Below, piece by piece: positions 1 through 5,959 of a stretch of 6,157 nt of DNA; position 1 is the stretch's first letter, and every line of letters starts with the position of its first letter. This stretch comes from Paracoccaceae bacterium (lineage in GTDB: Bacteria; Pseudomonadota; Alphaproteobacteria; Rhodobacterales; Rhodobacteraceae): the NCBI GenBank assembly GCA_006227805.1, contig SBFT01000390.1, forward strand, positions 1 through 6,157. Reading direction: 5' to 3'. The notes under the pieces were generated by a model. That model saw only the letters and a program-made list of their open reading frames with translations. It was not told the DNA's origin and ran no database searches. The position numbers were made by a program, and so were the translations under genes.

Positions 1-487
1 ACGCCGCGCCCCGGCCCGCGAAGCGCGCCAGCGCCCAGGCCGCGCCCAGCGTATCGGCCAGGCCCATCCGCACGCTGAGGCCCAGATCGGCGCAATCGGT
101 CTCGACCACGGCCAGCAGCGCCTCCTCGCCCCCGAAGAGATGCGCGCAGCCCGACAGGTCGATCACCAGCCCGTCCGTCCCCTGTTCCGCCACCCAGGGC
201 GAGAACTTGCCCGCCCAGCGCCGTAGCGCCGTCAGGAAGGCGGCCTCGGCGGGGGCGTTGCGGGCGCGGGTGACAAGGCCCGCGCAGATCGCATGGGCGT
301 CGCGCAGGGGCTGGCCCACGCGCAGCCCCGCGCCCTCCGCCGCGCGGTTGAGCGAGCTGAGAACCTGCGCGCCGCGCATCTCGTCCACGATGCCGAAGGG
401 CGCGTCACCCTCGCGGCGCAGGACGCGCAGCATCCGCTCCGCGCCAAGGCGCGGAAACCACAGCGACAGGATTCTCCGGTTCGGCAT
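1..487 (-). CDS. imuB: ImuB-type Y-family polymerase homologue, N-terminal part (runs off left edge)
   Basis: The frame gives 162 residues from ATG at 487 and continues beyond base 1, so only about the first third of a typical ImuB is visible. It starts MPNRRILSLWFPRLGAERML; the block at residues 105-121 (DGLVIDLSGCAHLFGGE) and the segment around 143-155 (LADTLGAAWALAR) are characteristic of ImuB. In this family ImuB is a catalytically inactive Y-family polymerase relative that links the beta clamp to DnaE2 in SOS-induced translesion synthesis. The degeneracy is visible: the first metal-binding Asp of active Y polymerases is absent from the SLWFPRL stretch, and by eye the Asp-Glu pair of the palm appears as D105-G106. 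An in-frame stop at 509-511 makes 487 the only ATG start. No Shine-Dalgarno-like sequence lies in 488-506. A LexA box sits 19 nt upstream. imuA, which usually precedes imuB, is not present between this gene and the M16 gene upstream. The start codon could be a GTG or CTG variant, but none looks better. Confidence 0.9.
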   Translation of the reverse strand, partial: MPNRRILSLWFPRLGAERMLRVLRREGDAPFGIVDEMRGAQVLSSLNRAAEGAGLRVGQPLRDAHAICAGLVTRARNAPAEAAFLTALRRWAGKFSPWVAEQGTDGLVIDLSGCAHLFGGEEALLAVVETDCADLGLSVRMGLADTLGAAWALARFAGRGAA

Positions 488-506
488 GGGCGGGTGGCGG
501 CCAGAT

Positions 507-521
507 GTTCACGTATTGTTC
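507..521 (-). promoter_or_regulatory. LexA box (GTTC-N7-GTTC) controlling imuB
   Basis: The plus strand reads GTTCACGTATTGTTC: two exact GTTC half-sites 7 nt apart, which is the direct-repeat operator known for LexA of Rhodobacter and other alphaproteobacteria. It ends 19 nt before the imuB start codon, where a repressor could block transcription initiation. Because the operator is so close to the ATG and no ribosome-binding site follows, the transcript probably has a very short leader or none. No clear -35/-10 pair can be picked out around it. The exact match and its position in front of a known SOS gene make this a secure call. Confidence 0.85.
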
Positions 522-553
522 TCATCTAGCGCCCCGCGATGCGCGAGTCGAGT

Positions 554-578
554 CCCGCCGGCGTCAGAGGCCGGCGGG
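554..578 (-). terminator. GC hairpin over the stop codon of the second M16 gene; possible terminator
   Basis: CCCGCCGGC (554-562) and GCCGGCGGG (570-578) form a perfect 9-bp all-GC stem with a 7-nt loop; the TGA of the M16 gene (566-564) lies within the loop. On the minus-strand transcript no U-run follows the stem, so it is not a canonical intrinsic terminator. Its place at the end of the gene cluster and just before the imuB operator suggests it limits read-through into imuB or stabilises the 3' end of the upstream mRNA. It could also be partly incidental, since the left arm in transcript order encodes the last residues of the protein. Confidence 0.4.
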
Positions 579-1865
579 TTGTCCCACCACGACGAAATGC
601 AGGTTTTCCGGCTTGAGGACCTGCGCCGCGACCCGGCGCACATCCTCGAGCGTCACGGCGTTCACCTTGTCGTTTCGGGTGTTGATGTAGTCGATGCCAA
701 GTTCCTGCATCTGCATCGCGGTCATGATGCTGGCGATCCGGCCATGCCCGTCGAAGCGCAACGGGTATTCGCCCGTCAGGTAGGTCTTGGCGGCCTCCAG
801 TTCCTCGGGTGTCACGCCTTCGGTCGCCATGCGCGCCCATTCGGCGCGGATGACCTCGATCGCCTCGGCCATGCGGTCATTGGCCGAGGCCACGCTGCCC
901 AGGTAGACGGCGGCCAGGTCCTTGGGCATCAGGTAGGAATAGACGCCATAGGTCAGGCCGCGTTTCTCGCGCACCTCGGACATCAGGCGGCTTTCGAAAC
1001 CGCCGCTGCCCAGGATCTGGTTCATCACGAAGGCCGGGAAGAAATCGGGGTGATCGCGGGGCAGGCCGACATGGCCGAAGATCGCCACCGATTGCGGCGT
1101 GTCGAAGGGCACCACGGTGACGCCGCCCTCGATCGTCACCTCGGCCGGGCCGGGGATCGGCGTGCCGGTCGCCGGCAGATCGCCCAGAAGGGCATCGACC
1201 AGCGCGCCCAGTTCCTCGGCCGTGATGTCGCCCACCGCGCCCACATAGAGCCTGTCGCGCGCCAGCGCGCCGCGGTGCGCCGCCACCAGGTCGTCCCGCG
1301 TCAGCGCCGCGACGCTCTCCAGCGTGCCCTTGCCGTCGCTGCCATAGGGATGATCGCCATAGGCCATCCTCGCGAAGGCGGCGCTGGCGATGTCGTTGGG
1401 ATCGGCCAGATCGGACCGCAGGCCCGACAGGACCTGCTGGCGCACCCGTTCCACCGCATCGGCATCGAAGCGCGGCTCGATCAGCGCCAGCCGCAGCAGG
1501 GACACCGCCTGGTCGCGGTTCTCGGTCAGAAACCGCGCCGAGACCGAGATGTCGTCGTCCGAGGCGTCATAGCTGATCGACGCGGCCAGCGATTCCAGCG
1601 CGCGGGCATAGGCGCGCGCGTCCAGATCGCCCGCGCCTTCTTCCAGCAGCGCGCTCATCAGGTAGGTGGCGCCCCGCTTGCCCGGCGCGTCCAGCGAGGT
1701 TCCGCCCCGGAAGCGCAATTCCAGCGCCACGAAGGGGATCGAGTGATCCTCGACCAGCCAGGCCGAAATGCCGCCGGGCGAGGTGATCTCGCGGATGTTC
1801 ACCCCCGCCCAGGCGGGCAGGGCCAGAAGCGCGGCAAGGCACGCCGCGAGGAACCGCACCATCAT
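564..1865 (-). CDS. Periplasmic M16 family protein lacking the zinc site (R/Y-motif subunit)
   Basis: This 433-residue protein has the two-domain M16 (pitrilysin/processing-peptidase) architecture. Residues 1-20 form a signal peptide ending in AWA, so it should be exported. Where active members have HxxEH it reads YLMSA (68-72), so all three zinc/catalytic positions are replaced and it should not cleave peptides alone. The C-terminal half keeps the REKRGLTYGVYS block (299-310), the R/Y motif used for substrate binding. That is the pattern of the non-catalytic partner in two-gene bacterial M16 systems such as Sph2681/Sph2682 of Sphingomonas, and the catalytic partner is the gene just upstream. 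The start overlaps that gene's TGA by 4 nt (ATGA), with AGGAGG 7 nt ahead of the first ATG, so translation is probably coupled. A second ATG follows immediately at 1862; the first is better spaced. The natural substrate is unknown. Confidence 0.9.
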   Translation of the reverse strand: MMVRFLAACLAALLALPAWAGVNIREITSPGGISAWLVEDHSIPFVALELRFRGGTSLDAPGKRGATYLMSALLEEGAGDLDARAYARALESLAASISYDASDDDISVSARFLTENRDQAVSLLRLALIEPRFDADAVERVRQQVLSGLRSDLADPNDIASAAFARMAYGDHPYGSDGKGTLESVAALTRDDLVAAHRGALARDRLYVGAVGDITAEELGALVDALLGDLPATGTPIPGPAEVTIEGGVTVVPFDTPQSVAIFGHVGLPRDHPDFFPAFVMNQILGSGGFESRLMSEVREKRGLTYGVYSYLMPKDLAAVYLGSVASANDRMAEAIEVIRAEWARMATEGVTPEELEAAKTYLTGEYPLRFDGHGRIASIMTAMQMQELGIDYINTRNDKVNAVTLEDVRRVAAQVLKPENLHFVVVGQPAGL

Positions 1866-3202
1866 TGCATCGCCTCCTCTGCCTGCATCAGCCAGCCCGT
1901 GACGGACGCCTCGCGCCGCAGGACGGCGCGGGCGGCCTCGACGATATCCTCGGCGGTCACCGCCTGCAGGACACGCGGCCAGTCCTGCACGTCCTGCACC
2001 GTCAATCCGCTGGTCAGGGCCGAGCCATAGCGCTGGGCGATGCCTTCCGCGTTGTCGCGGGCATAGATCTCGGAGGCGCGCAGCTGCATCTTGATGCGCT
2101 CCAGCTGTTCGGGGTCGACACCGTCCTCGATGAACTGCGCCAGGGCGGCGTCCATCGCATCCTCGGCCTGTTGCAGCGTCACGCCGGGCGCCGGCACCAC
2201 GACCAGGTCGAAGGTGGTGTCATCGAGCGAGATGCCGCGATAGAACGCGCCTGCATAGACCGCCACCTGCGCGTCGAACTGCAGCTTCTCGACCAGGTAG
2301 CTGGTGGTGCCGCCGCCCAGGATCTCGGCCAGGATCGTCAGTGCCGCCGCCTTGTCCTGCGCGCCCGGATCCCGCTCGGGGGCCAGGTAGGACCGGCTGA
2401 CATAGGGCTGCGCCACGCGGGCGTCGCGGAAGACCAGCCGGCGTTCCGCGGTCTGCGGCGGCTCGGTCGACCGGAGGCGCTCGGGCACGCCGGGGTTCGC
2501 CGGGATCGGGCCGTAATGGATCTCGGCCAGGCGGCGCACCTCTTCGGGGTCGACATCGCCGGACACGATCAGGATCGCGTTGTTGGGGGCGTAGTGGGTC
2601 CGGTAGAAGGACAGGGCGTCCTCCATGTCCAGCGTCTCCATCTCGTGCATCCAGCCGATGATGGGCACGCCGTAGCGGTGGTTGAGATACTGCGCCGCGT
2701 TCATCTGTTCGGAAAACAGCGCCCGGGGATTGTTCTCGACCCGCTGGTTGCGTTCCTCGATGATGACCTGGCGTTCGGTGACGATGTCGCGCTCGGTCAG
2801 GCGGATATTGACCATCCGGTCCGCCTCCATCCGCATCATCAGGTCCAGCCGGTCCGCCGCGACGCGCTGGAAATAGGCGGTGTAGTCCCAGCTGGTGAAG
2901 GCGTTGTCACGGCCCCCGTTCGCGGCCACGGTCGCGGACAATTCGCCCGACTCCATCGTTTCGGTCGCCTTGAACAGCAGGTGTTCCAGGAAATGCGCGA
3001 CGCCGGACTGGCCGACGGGTTCGTCCGCCGATCCGGCGCGATACCAGACCATGTGCTGCACGACCGGAACGCGGCGGTCCTCGATCACGACGACATCCAT
3101 GCCGTTGTCCAGCCGGAACGTGGTGACGGCGTCGTCGATCCCCTGGGCCGCGGCGGCGCCGGACCACATCAGGCCCAGGATCAGCGGAATGGCTCGCATC
3201 AT
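1862..3202 (-). CDS. Periplasmic M16 zinc peptidase (HxxEH catalytic subunit)
   Basis: The product is 446 residues when started at the ATG at 3202. Residues 1-19 are a signal peptide ending in AAAA before QG. The N-terminal M16 domain carries H70-F-L-E73-H74, the inverted zinc motif, and E150 in VIIEERNQR is at the spacing expected for the third zinc ligand; the segment HYAPNNAILIVSGDVDPEE (about 203-221) is also typical of the family. The C-terminal domain lacks the usual R/Y block: the aligned region reads LQFDAQVAVY (about 307-316), keeping the Tyr but not the Arg residues. The protein therefore appears to need the downstream zinc-less partner, with which it would form a heterodimer in the periplasm. 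The frame is open up to an ATG at 3226, but that start would put seven mostly charged residues before the signal peptide and has no clear ribosome-binding site, whereas AAGGGAG sits 8 nt before 3202. An 86-nt gap separates it from the lipoprotein gene upstream. Substrate unknown. Confidence 0.93.
   Translation of the reverse strand: MMRAIPLILGLMWSGAAAAQGIDDAVTTFRLDNGMDVVVIEDRRVPVVQHMVWYRAGSADEPVGQSGVAHFLEHLLFKATETMESGELSATVAANGGRDNAFTSWDYTAYFQRVAADRLDLMMRMEADRMVNIRLTERDIVTERQVIIEERNQRVENNPRALFSEQMNAAQYLNHRYGVPIIGWMHEMETLDMEDALSFYRTHYAPNNAILIVSGDVDPEEVRRLAEIHYGPIPANPGVPERLRSTEPPQTAERRLVFRDARVAQPYVSRSYLAPERDPGAQDKAAALTILAEILGGGTTSYLVEKLQFDAQVAVYAGAFYRGISLDDTTFDLVVVPAPGVTLQQAEDAMDAALAQFIEDGVDPEQLERIKMQLRASEIYARDNAEGIAQRYGSALTSGLTVQDVQDWPRVLQAVTAEDIVEAARAVLRREASVTGWLMQAEEAMQ
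1873..1878 (-). promoter_or_regulatory. Ribosome-binding site of the second M16 gene
   Basis: AGGAGG on the minus strand, 7 nt before the ATG at 1865. It lies inside the last codons of the upstream M16 gene and favours the first of two tandem ATG codons, giving the ATGA stop/start overlap. Confidence 0.7.
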
Positions 3203-3210
3203 GCGCAAAT

Positions 3211-3217
3211 CTCCCTT
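3211..3217 (-). promoter_or_regulatory. Ribosome-binding site that sets the start of the catalytic M16 gene
   Basis: AAGGGAG on the minus strand, 8 nt before the ATG at 3202 (and 11 nt before the tandem ATG at 3199). It lies inside the longer open frame from 3226 and argues against that upstream start. Confidence 0.7.
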
Positions 3218-3288
3218 CTCACTCAAACGATAGGTACGGTCGCGCGCCCGAACATCAAGCGCGCCTGCCGAAATTGTGAGGACGGGTT

Positions 3289-3798
3289 TCAGCGCCGGGT
3301 CTTCGGCGGGTTCGTGACCGTCGCGGCGCCCGCGTTGCGGAAGGCCTGTTCCACCTCGAACGGGTCCAGCTTCTGGCGGCGATAGACCTGCTCGTAGCGG
3401 TCGGTGCGGAACAGCGTGAACTGGGTGAACCGGCCCCGGCGCTGGCGGAACTGTTCGTCCTCCTGCGCCAGCACCTGGCGGATGTCGCCCTGCACGCCGT
3501 AGCGGCTGGCCTGGGCGACCAGCGCCGCATCCGAGGCCGCCACGCCGCGCGGCTCGATCGCCTCGGCCCGTCCGCCCAGCGCCGCCACCGCATCGCCGCG
3601 CGGATTGGGATCGACCAGGTTCGCGCCACCCGGCGTCGGTTCAGGCAGGACCGAGAAACTGGGCGGTTCGCTCAGCGGCTTGACCGGCAGGATCATGAAT
3701 TCGTCGGGCCCGCCGGTATTGCTGCGCAGGTCACGCAGGCCCTGGTTCGAGCACCCGGCCAGCGCGAGGATCGCCACAAGTATCGCAATGCGCGGCAT
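3289..3798 (-). CDS. bamF: DUF3035 lipoprotein, probable BamF subunit of the outer-membrane BAM complex
   Basis: The product is a 169-residue lipoprotein: the N-terminus MPRIAILVAILALAGCSNQG has a short hydrophobic segment and a lipobox (LAGC) with Cys16 as the lipidation site. After it comes GPDEFMILPVKPLSEPPSF with LPEPTPGG (about 30-58), which matches the PDEF-x-PP-F motif shared by alphaproteobacterial BamF proteins and by BamC. BamF is described as a lineage-specific lipoprotein of the beta-barrel assembly machinery, anchored on the periplasmic side of the outer membrane. The rest is polar, rich in Arg and Gln, and ends in a basic tail. The start at 3798 is chosen because the lipoprotein signal begins there and GGAGGG lies 11 nt upstream; the frame is open to an ATG at 3858, but that would place about 20 extra residues before the signal. 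It follows lspA, whose product would remove its signal peptide. The family call rests on the motif and context; the exact role of this protein is inferred. Confidence 0.75.
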   Translation of the reverse strand: MPRIAILVAILALAGCSNQGLRDLRSNTGGPDEFMILPVKPLSEPPSFSVLPEPTPGGANLVDPNPRGDAVAALGGRAEAIEPRGVAASDAALVAQASRYGVQGDIRQVLAQEDEQFRQRRGRFTQFTLFRTDRYEQVYRRQKLDPFEVEQAFRNAGAATVTNPPKTRR

Positions 3799-3825
3799 CG
3801 GTATCGCCACCCTCCGTTGGTTCGC

Positions 3826-3856
3826 GACCTTGTTAGACCATCTTCCCCCCAAGGTC
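3826..3856 (-). other. Inverted repeat between lspA and the BamF-like gene
   Basis: GACCTTG and its complement CAAGGTC (3826-3832 and 3850-3856) can form a 7-bp stem with a 17-nt loop in the transcript, overlapping the lspA stop codon and ending 10 nt before the GGAGGG of the next gene. No U-run follows, so it is unlikely to be a terminator; it could be an mRNA processing or stability element, or chance. Confidence 0.3.
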
Positions 3857-4334
3857 ACGAGGGGTTTTTCGCCCTTGCGCGGCCTTCGAACAGGATCAGC
3901 CCGATCGCGCCCGCGAAAATGAAGATATCCGCGATGTTGAAGACATAGGGGTTGCGGATGCCGCAGCAGGACATGTTCAGGAAATCCACCACGAAGCCAT
4001 AGACGAGGCGGTCGACCACGTTGCCCAGCGCGCCGCCCGCCAGAAGGCCCGCCGACACGGTCATCGGCCAGCTGTCCGCGTGCCGCCGGACCCAGAGGCA
4101 GAGACCCAGCACGATGGCCAGCGAAAAGGCGATCAGCACCCAGCGCATGACCTCGGGCGCGTCGCCGAACAGGCCGAAGTTGATGCCCCGGTTCTCGCCG
4201 TAGCGCAGGTTCAGAATGGGCGGCAGGACATCGATGGCCCTGACCGTCGACAGGTTCAGGACATGCAGCATGACGTATTTGCTGACCTGGTCGATCAGGA
4301 AGGCCCAGAACCCGGTCCAGAACACAAGCCGCAT
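3855..4334 (-). CDS. lspA: Lipoprotein signal peptidase (signal peptidase II)
   Basis: This 159-residue inner-membrane aspartyl protease cuts the signal peptide from diacylglyceryl-modified prolipoproteins just before the lipidated Cys. The length is normal for the family. The conserved blocks are present in order: D15-QVSK near the first membrane segment, ENRGINFGLF (47-56, the N-x-G-x-x-F block), GGALGNVVDR (100-109), GFVVD117 and FNIAD136. D117 and D136 align with the catalytic pair D123/D141 of the E. coli enzyme. Four hydrophobic segments are visible, at about 4-25, 63-82, 92-112 and 131-150. The start is 18 nt after the purH stop, with only a weak G-rich ribosome-binding site, so it is probably read through from purH. 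The downstream gene encodes a likely substrate, a lipoprotein with an LAGC lipobox. Confidence 0.97.
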   Translation of the reverse strand: MRLVFWTGFWAFLIDQVSKYVMLHVLNLSTVRAIDVLPPILNLRYGENRGINFGLFGDAPEVMRWVLIAFSLAIVLGLCLWVRRHADSWPMTVSAGLLAGGALGNVVDRLVYGFVVDFLNMSCCGIRNPYVFNIADIFIFAGAIGLILFEGRARAKNPS

Positions 4335-4352
4335 GACCCGCGCGCCCCCGCC

Positions 4353-5942
4353 TCAGTGCCGGAAGTGACGCATGGAAGTGAACACCATCGCCAGACCCGC
4401 CGCGTCCGCCGCCGCGATCACCTCGTCGTCGCGCATCGATCCGCCGGGCTGGATCACGGCGGTCGCCCCGGCCTCGGCTGCCGCCAGCAGCCCGTCGGGG
4501 AACGGGAAGAAGGCGTCCGACGCCACGACCGAGCCCACCGCGGGGCTTTCCGGCAGGCCCAGGTCGGCGCCCATGCGCCCGGCCTTCAGCGCCGCGATCG
4601 TGGAACTGTCGAGACGGCTCATCTGCCCTGCGCCCACGCCCACGGTCGCGCCGTCCTTCACATAGACGATGGCGTTCGACTTGACATGCTTGGCGATGAT
4701 CCAGGCAAAGCGCAGATCGGCGAGTTCGGCTTGCGTCGGCTGGCGTTTCGTCACCACCCGCAGATCGTCCGCGCCGACATGGCCCGTGTCCTTGTCCTGC
4801 ACCAGCAGCCCGCCCGAGACCTGTTTCCAGGCCAGCCCCTTCCCGCGCGGATCGGCCAGCGCGCCGGTGGTCAGAAGCCGCAGGTTCTTCTTTCCGGCGA
4901 AGACGCGGATGGCGCCGGGGGTCGCCGAGGGCGCGATCACCACTTCGGTGAAGATGCCCGTGATCTCGCGCGCGGTCTCCTCGTCCAGTTCTCGGTTCAG
5001 CGCGACGATGCCGCCGAAGGCGCTGGTGCGGTCGCAGTCGAAGGCGCGGGCATAGGCCTCGGCCAGGGTCGCGCCGCGGGCCGCGCCGCAGGGGTTCGCG
5101 TGCTTGACGATGACGCAGGCGGGGCCGTCCTCGGGGGCGAATTCGCTGACCAGTTCGAAGGCCGCGTCGGTGTCGTTGATGTTGTTGTAGGACAGTTCCT
5201 TGCCCTGGTGCTGCACCGCCGTCGCGACGCCCGGGCGTGCGCTGCCGTCGGTATAGAAAGCGGCCGCCTGGTGGGGGTTCTCGCCATAGCGCAGGGTCTG
5301 GGCCAGGCGGCCCGCCAGGACCCGGCGGCGCGGCGCGGGATCGCCCAGTGCCTGCGCCATCCAGGTGCTGACGGCGGCGTCATAGGCGCCGGTGCGCGCA
5401 TAGGCGATCTGCGCCATCTTCTGCCGGAAGGCATGGGTGGTCGCGCCGTCATGGGCATCGAGTTCGGCCAGCAGCGGCTGATAATCCTCGACATCCACGA
5501 CCACCGTGACGAAGGCATGGTTCTTGGCGGCGGCGCGGATCATCGCCGGGCCGCCGATATCGATGTTCTCGATGCAGGTGTCGTAATCGGCGCCCGCGGC
5601 CACCGTCGCCTCGAACGGGTAGAGGTTCACGACCAGCAGATCGATCGCGCCGATCCCGTGTTCCTTCATCGCCGCCACATGCTCGGCATTGTCGCGCAGG
5701 GCCAGAAGGCCGCCATGCACGCCCGGATGCAGGGTCTTGACGCGGCCATCCATCATCTCGGGGAAACCCGTCACATCGGACACGTCGCGCACGTTCAGCC
5801 CCGCGTCGCGCAGCGCCTTTGCCGATCCCCCGGTCGACAGAAGCTCGACCCCCCGCGCGGCCAGCGCGCGGCCCAGCTCGATCAGGCCGGTCTTTTCGGA
5901 GACGGAAATCAGCGCGCGGCGCAGGGTCTGGGCATCGGTCAT
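4353..5942 (-). CDS. purH: Bifunctional AICAR formyltransferase/IMP cyclohydrolase
   Basis: PurH carries out the last two steps of de novo purine synthesis in the cytoplasm: formylation of AICAR with 10-formyltetrahydrofolate, then ring closure of FAICAR to IMP. The protein has 529 residues, the usual full length. The N-terminal MGS-like cyclohydrolase domain shows LLSTGGSAKAL (34-44), KTLHPGVHGG (69-78), NLYPF (106-110) and the ENIDIGGPAMIRAAAKN block (125-141). The formyltransferase part shows RYGENPHQ (218-225), KELSYNNIND (248-257), VKHANPCG (279-286, where K280-H281 correspond to the catalytic Lys-His pair), TSAFGG (306-311) and IQPGGSMRD (497-505). No key residue is missing. A modest AAAAGG lies about 9 nt before the ATG, and the gene begins 17 nt after the stop of the heparinase-like gene, suggesting co-transcription. 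No purine-responsive riboswitch or operator is visible in that short gap. Confidence 0.98.
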   Translation of the reverse strand: MTDAQTLRRALISVSEKTGLIELGRALAARGVELLSTGGSAKALRDAGLNVRDVSDVTGFPEMMDGRVKTLHPGVHGGLLALRDNAEHVAAMKEHGIGAIDLLVVNLYPFEATVAAGADYDTCIENIDIGGPAMIRAAAKNHAFVTVVVDVEDYQPLLAELDAHDGATTHAFRQKMAQIAYARTGAYDAAVSTWMAQALGDPAPRRRVLAGRLAQTLRYGENPHQAAAFYTDGSARPGVATAVQHQGKELSYNNINDTDAAFELVSEFAPEDGPACVIVKHANPCGAARGATLAEAYARAFDCDRTSAFGGIVALNRELDEETAREITGIFTEVVIAPSATPGAIRVFAGKKNLRLLTTGALADPRGKGLAWKQVSGGLLVQDKDTGHVGADDLRVVTKRQPTQAELADLRFAWIIAKHVKSNAIVYVKDGATVGVGAGQMSRLDSSTIAALKAGRMGADLGLPESPAVGSVVASDAFFPFPDGLLAAAEAGATAVIQPGGSMRDDEVIAAADAAGLAMVFTSMRHFRH

Positions 5943-5959
5943 GGGTCAGGGCCTTTTCG

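Noticed and set aside
232..525. A 97-codon minus-strand frame starting with ATG at 525, overlapping the imuB start.
   Set aside because: Its start lies upstream of the LexA box, and its translation is Arg/Ala/Cys-rich with no motif; the other frame gives an unmistakable ImuB.
207..2030. A 607-codon open frame on the plus strand.
   Set aside because: It lies opposite imuB and the M16 genes, whose products have clear family motifs. Its translation is a low-complexity mix rich in Arg, His, Gln and Gly with no recognisable domain, as expected for an antisense shadow frame in GC-rich DNA.
3203..3288. A possible promoter for the M16 pair, with TTGATG at 3258-3253.
   Set aside because: The -35-like element is reasonable, but no good -10 lies at 16-18 nt; the nearest candidate (TATCGT, 3232-3227) is 20 nt away. 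A separate promoter in this gap is possible but not supported.
1865..3385. A 506-codon open frame on the plus strand.
   Set aside because: It is antisense to the catalytic M16 gene and part of the lipoprotein gene, with the same shadow-type composition and no ribosome-binding site or family motif.
3846..3865. CCCC-10 nt-GGGG-TTTTT on the plus strand, resembling a small intrinsic terminator.
   Set aside because: No plus-strand gene leads into it, the stem is only four base pairs, and the bases encode the end of lspA on the other strand.
4997..5518. A 173-codon minus-strand frame inside purH.
   Set aside because: It is a frame-shifted reading of purH with a Pro/Arg/Ser/Ala-rich translation; purH itself is intact across the region.
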